Shown: positions 47,972-51,900 of the stretch, piece by piece | How the letters are laid out: the number at the start of each line of letters is the position of its first letter | Position numbering within the stretch: position 1 is the stretch's first letter | NCBI GenBank assembly: GCA_005884665.1 | Contig: VBAT01000012.1 | Span: 65,635 to 117,534 of the forward strand | Direction: 5' to 3' | DNA: 51,900 bases | Source: Bacteroidota bacterium | GTDB lineage: Bacteria > Bacteroidota > Bacteroidia > Chitinophagales > Chitinophagaceae | The notes under the pieces: model-generated | What the model saw: the letters and a program-made list of their open reading frames with translations, nothing else | The model's database searches: none | Told to the model about the DNA's origin: nothing | Made by a program: the position numbers and the translations under genes

Positions 47972-48157
47972 TAAGTAGGAATTTGCCCACAGAGGACCTC
48001 TGAGAAAACATGGAGGACCACAGAGAAGGAATGCTCCGTGGCTCTCTACTTCTTCCTTAATGTAGCCATGTCAAAACAAGGGTCAGGAGTAGGGGCCTGT
48101 TTTTTCATCTGTAGCTCTCAATGGCCTTTGACTTTTCAAACAGGGAAACTATCCAGT
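47972..48157. other. Intergenic region with CACAGAG-type repeat text
   Basis: No gene is seen. CACAGAGGACCTCTGAG and CCACAGAGAAGG look like a low-complexity dispersed repeat with partial self-complementarity. A weak hairpin CAGG/CCTG followed by TTTTTT near 48082-48104 might be a terminator for the ABC operon. Confidence 0.4.
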
Positions 48158-48187
48158 TTTAGGAATTACGATTAAATTCTACATTTG
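48158..48187 (+). promoter_or_regulatory. Promoter for the DedA gene
   Basis: TACATTTG at 48180-48187 fits TAnnTTTG. TTT at 48158-48160, one base off TTG, lies exactly 19 bases upstream. The ATG at 48205 follows, so the leader is very short. Confidence 0.55.
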
Positions 48188-48204
48188 GAAAATTGCTGAA
48201 ACAC

Positions 48205-48804
48205 ATGTTTAACGCAGAATCTGTGATCCGGTATGGGGGGCTGCTCGTCCTGTTTTTGGCGGTGTTTTGTCAAACTGGTTTATTTTTTTGCTTTTTTATT
48301 CCCAGTGGAGGTTTTTTATTCACGGCCGGTGTGTTTGTTGCAACAGGTGATTTGCCCGAAAACCTATTTATTGTCTGTAGCCTTCTTAGTATCGCTTCTG
48401 TTTTAGGAAATATGACCGGCTACTGGCTTGGATTGAAGGCCGGTCCCATGATGTATAAGCGGAAGGATTCAAGATACTTTAAGAGACAGTACCTTGACAA
48501 AGCTGAAACGTTTTACAGGAAATATGGCAATCTTGCTCTCGCGGGTGGCTTGTTTTTTCCTATTATCCGAACCTTCTCGCCAATTGTAGCCGGGATCATA
48601 AAACTGGGCTTCCGTCGGTTCGTGCTTTTCGTATTCATAGGTTCAGTGCTTTGGATCTCGACTTTTGTAGTAGCTGGCTATTTGGTCGGCATCATGCCCG
48701 GGCTGAAGCCATATTTGAAATATATGGTAATAGGTATTATCCTTACGGTAACGATCCCCGTACTAATCGGAATCATCAGGAATCTGAACAAAGCTGAGAA
48801 ATAA
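48205..48804 (+). CDS. DedA-family membrane protein
   Basis: The 199-residue protein has the DedA layout: LFFCFFIPSGGFLFTAGVFV near residue 35 (a P-S-G-x-x-L-x-x-A motif as in DedA), YWLGLKAGPMMYKRKDSRYF, and the conserved GGLFFPIIRTFSPIVAGIIK near residue 120, whose Arg and Pro are expected in the family. Helices FVLFVFIGSVLWISTFVVAG and MVIGIILTVTIPVLIGII close the protein. DedA proteins are lipid scramblases or flippases for undecaprenyl phosphate or phosphatidylethanolamine. A TTG at 48193 is in frame but lies just after the promoter box, so the ATG at 48205 is preferred. It converges with a lipoprotein gene. Confidence 0.93.
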   Translation: MFNAESVIRYGGLLVLFLAVFCQTGLFFCFFIPSGGFLFTAGVFVATGDLPENLFIVCSLLSIASVLGNMTGYWLGLKAGPMMYKRKDSRYFKRQYLDKAETFYRKYGNLALAGGLFFPIIRTFSPIVAGIIKLGFRRFVLFVFIGSVLWISTFVVAGYLVGIMPGLKPYLKYMVIGIILTVTIPVLIGIIRNLNKAEK

Positions 48805-48842
48805 AGAATTACCGGTATTATTCTTTACCTGAAAGGTGTATG

Positions 48843-49442
48843 TCAATTAACATGTGAAGTGTCTGCCCAACGAATGCTTTTGAAAATCATGAAGGAAAAC
48901 AATTTGACATCAGTTGTCGGAACTCTGTAAGCACCTTTTGTCTTTAACAAATAAGACGCAATCGCCGTCATTTCCCAACCATCATATTGGTCTGCCGTCC
49001 ATTTTGGGGTGATTAGTTTTTCAAAGTCTCTTTTTAGACCGTACTCTCTTACCTTGATTATTTCAGTCTTAATTTTTTCCTCTAAATGTGGATTGTCCCA
49101 CGCCCAAAGAAAAGTATTTGTGGCTTCTGAAACTGAGCCAACTTCTTCATAGTCAATAATGAGTTTTTTCACCCCATTATCACTAAATGTCAGTTCCCCG
49201 GTTAATTGGTCATAGTACCAATTCTGATATGAACTGATTTTATAAATGCGTTCGCAGATTTCCTGCTGCTCGTATAAATATTCATATGCTTTTTTGGAAA
49301 GATTATCGAAGGAGATTGTGTCAAGTTCCACCACTTTAACGCCTTTAGACTTTTGAAGTTTGTCGTCACAGCCAGATAAAGAAAGGAATCCTATTGCCAG
49401 GCATACTATTGTCGCTCCCAATGTTATGCGCCGTGCAATCAT
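48843..49442 (-). CDS. Lipoprotein of unknown function
   Basis: The 199-residue protein has a lipoprotein signal (MIARRITLGATIVCLAIGFL, then SLSGCDDKL; lipobox LSGC). The mature part (ICERIYKISSYQNWYYDQLT, VGSVSEATNTFLWAWDNPHL, KLITPKWTADQYDGWEMTAI, KGAYRVPTTDVKLFSFMIFK) resembles DUF6882-like proteins of unknown role by layout, though I cannot confirm this. The final residues FKSIRWADTSHVN are polar. It starts at an ATG whose last bases overlap the stop of the sterol desaturase gene (ATGA), so the two are translationally coupled. Function is unknown. Confidence 0.75.
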   Translation of the reverse strand: MIARRITLGATIVCLAIGFLSLSGCDDKLQKSKGVKVVELDTISFDNLSKKAYEYLYEQQEICERIYKISSYQNWYYDQLTGELTFSDNGVKKLIIDYEEVGSVSEATNTFLWAWDNPHLEEKIKTEIIKVREYGLKRDFEKLITPKWTADQYDGWEMTAIASYLLKTKGAYRVPTTDVKLFSFMIFKSIRWADTSHVN

Positions 49443-50203
49443 GAATTATAAACGTCTTTAAACCTGATCATATCCCATACTTTAGTTTCGTTATCATTGG
49501 GAAATCCACATTCAGGTGCAAAATCATCGGCTTCTTTAAATGTTCCAAACATCCTGTCCCACCACGTAATGTCACCAAAATTATAACTATGAACATCTTT
49601 TTGATGATGGATGGAATGATGTTCAGGCCTTTGAATAAAATAACCCAGCCATTTCGGGGTCGAAATATTTGAATGATAGAAATATTCACCCGTCGCTCCA
49701 AAAAAAGAAACCCATGCACCCGTCAAAGCTGTTCCACCCAAAACATAATAAATCAAAAAACCTGCTATAACAGAATCGGCTATGATTTCAACCGGGTGTT
49801 TGTAAAACGAAGTCAAAAGTTCTATCCTTTTGGGGCTATGATGGACCTGGTGAAATATAAGCCAGAAACCATTGGCATGTCTCAGCCTGTGCCACCAATA
49901 GAAAACAAACGTACCAATGACCCAATAGACCAGACCTTCCACAACCGGATTGCTCCAACTTCCAAAATGAAATACCGACTGGTCCCTGAAATATTTATTC
50001 CAGGTGATCCCACCTAACCCAATTAAAAGAAATTGCAGAATATTAATTGCAATCGATCGAAGATACCAGCCATTAGCAGGAGGCAATTCCCTGCCCGGAA
50101 ACTTTCTTTCCAAGATAAAAAAAGTTAACGTGCTAAGAATAATTAGCGCTCCTGGAACCAACTGTTCAAAATAGGGCCTGAAAAAATCTATTATTTCGTC
50201 CAT
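49439..50203 (-). CDS. Sterol desaturase/fatty acid hydroxylase family protein
   Basis: The 254-residue membrane protein carries the di-iron histidine boxes HRLRH (YWWHRLRHANGFWLIF), HQVHH (FHQVHHSPKRIELL) and HHSIHH (RPEHHSIHHQKDVHSYNFGD). It also has the closing DITWWDRMFGTF element. Helices (LVPGALIILSTLTFFILER, SIAINILQFLLIGLGGITW, VIGTFVFYW, IIADSVIAGFLIYYVLGGTA) place the site in the membrane. Reactions in the family include hydroxylation or desaturation of lipids or sterol-like molecules; the substrate is unknown. It starts at the ATG at 50203. The lipoprotein gene downstream overlaps by four bases. Upstream, 59 bases separate it from the next secreted protein gene on the same strand. 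Confidence 0.93.
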   Translation of the reverse strand: MDEIIDFFRPYFEQLVPGALIILSTLTFFILERKFPGRELPPANGWYLRSIAINILQFLLIGLGGITWNKYFRDQSVFHFGSWSNPVVEGLVYWVIGTFVFYWWHRLRHANGFWLIFHQVHHSPKRIELLTSFYKHPVEIIADSVIAGFLIYYVLGGTALTGAWVSFFGATGEYFYHSNISTPKWLGYFIQRPEHHSIHHQKDVHSYNFGDITWWDRMFGTFKEADDFAPECGFPNDNETKVWDMIRFKDVYNS

Positions 50204-50262
50204 AATTTCAAGTTAAAGATCGACTGGTCCGATCAAAACAGAAACCCATGTTTACAGTGGTT

Positions 50263-50778
50263 TCAGTCCAACAGCTGAAAGCCGCTTGCTATTTTGTCAA
50301 ACAAAGGTTTTACAGCATCAAAAGCACCTGAACTTGTAACCATGGTCAATATATAAGTTTTGCCATTTTTGAGAGCCACGAAGTCATAATTGTGCAATTG
50401 TTTATTATTGTTTTCCCTGTGTGTTTCTATCAGCCACTTAAATTTTATTTCATTAAAAGTGGTGTCTCCTGTACCAATTAGTTTGTAGTCTTTAGCATCG
50501 GGAAGATATCTAAGAAAATCAGAAAATGATTTATCCAAGGTTTTGCTTGGCGTCTCAATTACATTAATATTAAAATTATCCCCTGTGGTGTCTGCCGGAC
50601 CTGAATGTATTTTTTGCGCGATCAATATGATTGAAGGATAGGCCTTGCTCACTCCATATTTCCACCCTGTTGGAATATTTATTGAAAAATGATTTACAGT
50701 GTCTTTGTAAGGCACCAATGTTTGACAGTTGGCATTTATTATTAAAACTGTGAAAAATATGAACAGAAGATTTCGCAT
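50263..50778 (-). CDS. Exported protein with a PsbP/DcrB-like layout
   Basis: The 171-residue protein has a signal peptide (MRNLLFIFFTVLIINANCQ). It then reads as a PsbP/DcrB-type fold: SINIPTGWKYGVSKAYPSII, DNFNINVIETPSKTLDKSF, EIKFKWLIETHRENNNKQLH and the last helix VKPLFDKIASGFQLLD. The GW in IPTGWKY is a usual starting motif. The role is not known; such proteins can bind envelope lipids or assist secretion. The exported protein at 11204-11860 has a similar general layout. It begins 8 bases after the stop of a 63-residue secreted protein, so the two are one transcription unit. Confidence 0.75.
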   Translation of the reverse strand: MRNLLFIFFTVLIINANCQTLVPYKDTVNHFSINIPTGWKYGVSKAYPSIILIAQKIHSGPADTTGDNFNINVIETPSKTLDKSFSDFLRYLPDAKDYKLIGTGDTTFNEIKFKWLIETHRENNNKQLHNYDFVALKNGKTYILTMVTSSGAFDAVKPLFDKIASGFQLLD

Positions 50779-50786
50779 TGGTTGAA

Positions 50787-50978
50787 TTAGTTTGTTAAAA
50801 CAATGTTTTGGCCAATGAATTTGATCCAGGCCGTGCGGCCTGCAGGGAACGAAGCTACCGTGTCTACGGTAGTATAGATAGTTGTGTCGCCATCGGCCGG
50901 TATTGAAGCCGCAGTTGTCTGGCTAAACAACGCCTGGGAAAGAAATAAGGTGAAACAGAGAGTAAATATTTTGAGCAT
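50787..50978 (-). CDS. Short secreted protein with a TonB-like FPAGRTAW motif
   Basis: The 63-residue protein has a signal peptide (MLKIFTLCFTLFLSQALFSQ) and then a short linker with TTIYTTVDTVASFPAGRTAW and IKFIGQNIVLTN to the stop. The segment is like the entry to a TonB C-terminal domain (EFPGGxxAWxxFLxxN) as found in Bacteroidota energy transducers, but the TonB domain itself (about 80 further residues) is missing. It is either a truncated gene or a small stand-alone protein. It is followed after 8 bases by the PsbP/DcrB-like gene. The frame is open, with a normal ATG at 50978. Confidence 0.6.
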   Translation of the reverse strand: MLKIFTLCFTLFLSQALFSQTTAASIPADGDTTIYTTVDTVASFPAGRTAWIKFIGQNIVLTN

Positions 50979-51236
50979 AGGAAGGTTTCGTTGTTACACT
51001 AAGATATAGGCAATTGCTTTCACATCAAAATTTACGGGTTTGATCTCCTAAAAAGATCTTGTACGGGAATTGAATAGATTAATTTTTAAGCATTAACTAC
51101 TACTGATCTACTTTCGAAAGTAAATATTGGGTCACAACCCCCAAAAAAGAAGTGTGGAGAAAGAGTGCGAAGAGCGAATGTTACCTAAGTCTTTTTTCTT
51201 CCCTCTCCGCTCTGTTCCTCGCTCTTTCTTATTAGT

Positions 51237-51244
51237 TATATTTG
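51237..51244 (+). promoter_or_regulatory. Candidate -7 promoter box TATATTTG
   Basis: It matches TAnnTTTG 23 bases before the serine hydrolase ATG at 51268. No exact TTG lies at -33. Confidence 0.45.
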
Positions 51245-51267
51245 TTTCCCTACTTCAAATGTTCAAT

Positions 51268-51900
51268 ATGCAATCAATAAAACTATTCCCTGTCCTTCTT
51301 CTTTTAACCTTCAGCCATGCGTGTTTTTCACAACAACCAACTTATAGTGCAGCCGTAGAAGAACGGATCAAAAAAGTTGAACGCAGCCTGGGGGAAGCTG
51401 TTAAAACAGATGATAAACCTATCCTGCTGCAGGATCGTATGAAACAATACGGGATACCCGGGCTGAGCATTGCCGTTATAAAAGATTATAAAATTGAATG
51501 GGCCCGCGGTTATGGTTATGCCGATAAAGAAACCGCAAGACCCGTAACATCGGAGACCCTATTCCAGGCAGCCTCGATCTCTAAATCCATAAATGCTGTC
51601 GGTGTTTTAAGACTGGTGCAGCAAAATAAGCTCGATCTCGATAAAGACATCAACACTTACCTCACCAGCTGGAAGTTTCCTTACGATTCAATTAAAGGCA
51701 AAAAGATTATCACGTTGCGGCATATCCTGAGTCATACTGCTGGCTTAACGGTTCATGGCTTTCGCGGCTATGCGCCAGGCGAAAAGCTGCCGACAGTTAT
51801 TCAAATACTCAACGGTGAAGCGCCGGCCAATAGCGAGCCGGTCCGTTCGATGTTTGATGCAGGTACCCGGGTGGAATATTCCGGTGGCGGCATCACCATT
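51268..51900 (+). CDS. Serine hydrolase of the beta-lactamase/PBP family (3' end outside window)
   Basis: The first 211 codons are visible. The signal peptide is MQSIKLFPVLLLLTFSHACF with the mature start near SQQPTYS. The beta-lactamase-like domain begins at about residue 50: YGIPGLSIAVIKDYKIEWAR, GYGYADKETARPVTSETLFQ, ASISKSINAVGVLRLVQQNK with the catalytic SxxK (S-I-S-K), then LRHILSHTAGLTVHGFRGYA and VEYSGGGITI, where YxN is replaced by YSG. It should be a periplasmic D-Ala-D-Ala-type carboxypeptidase, esterase or related enzyme. An ATG at 51259 is in frame and would add three residues. It stands alone with a candidate -7 box just upstream. The preceding 289 bases hold no gene. Confidence 0.9.
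   Translation, partial: MQSIKLFPVLLLLTFSHACFSQQPTYSAAVEERIKKVERSLGEAVKTDDKPILLQDRMKQYGIPGLSIAVIKDYKIEWARGYGYADKETARPVTSETLFQAASISKSINAVGVLRLVQQNKLDLDKDINTYLTSWKFPYDSIKGKKIITLRHILSHTAGLTVHGFRGYAPGEKLPTVIQILNGEAPANSEPVRSMFDAGTRVEYSGGGITI

Noticed and set aside
48082..48104. Terminator after the ABC permease
   Set aside because: The stem is only four base pairs (CAGG/CCTG) before the T-run, so it is too weak to list as its own feature.
48805..48842. Hairpin between the convergent DedA and lipoprotein genes
   Set aside because: AAGAAT/ATTCTT with an ACCGGT core is short and AT-rich and may be chance.
1..51900. tRNA, rRNA, CRISPR or transposase genes
   Set aside because: I looked in the intergenic stretches for cloverleaf arms, direct repeats with spacers and transposase motifs and recognised none.

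Overview
The window reads as a piece of a Bacteroidota chromosome, most likely family Chitinophagaceae. The evidence is gene content: GldD and GldE gliding/type IX secretion proteins, a PKD protein with a T9SS sorting domain, RicT with a PSP1 domain, ComEC with a decayed C-terminal domain and a 31-residue COX24-type ribosomal protein. Promoters of the TAnnTTTG type, A-rich start regions without Shine-Dalgarno sites and several TTG/GTG starts fit the same group. The family assignment is an inference from overall style, not a search result.

Layout. Positions 1-3797: surface genes (the end of an unknown protein, a PKD/T9SS protein) followed by an ECF sigma factor overlapping a membrane-anchored beta-barrel protein that looks like a trans-envelope anti-sigma. 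Positions 4039-10039: mutL, a GH3/beta-lactamase fusion and an RHS-like secreted protein. Positions 10040-11203: a decayed stretch with a frameshifted secreted-protein pseudogene and a G-quadruplex motif. Positions 11204-22244: minus-strand genes (lipoprotein, ricT, holB, M16 peptidase, glutathione peroxidase, beta-helix lipoprotein, comF, radA). Positions 22675-26009: two plus-strand peptidases. Positions 26281-33250: RNase G, COX24 microprotein, TPR protein, HU, mutY, ssb, gldE and gldD, an arrangement whose core I recall from other Bacteroidota. Positions 33452-38632: TPR membrane protein, DUF3109, LutB and a polysaccharide deacetylase. Positions 38642-44594: purH operon, comEC and DinB. 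Positions 44682-51900: a gene broken at a hexanucleotide array, M23 peptidase, ABC exporter, DedA, sterol desaturase, small secreted proteins and a partial serine hydrolase.

Most genes are housekeeping or envelope functions. DNA maintenance is well represented (mutL, holB, radA, comF, comEC, mutY, ssb, HU). Secretion and surface functions link gldD/gldE to the T9SS cargo at the left end. No tRNA, rRNA, CRISPR array, transposase, prophage or defence island was recognised.

The most unusual signals are not a new multi-gene system. They are dispersed repeats and their effects on genes: a two-copy inverted-repeat element, a CGATAGCTATCG-type palindrome in three places, repeat-derived inserts inside holB and mutL, and a hexamer array at the exact point where a secreted protein gene changes frame. 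Next come the sigma factor/beta-barrel pair, the changed nuclease motifs of MutL and a strong but misplaced Shine-Dalgarno sequence before ssb. All functions are assigned by reading motifs by eye; no database search was run.
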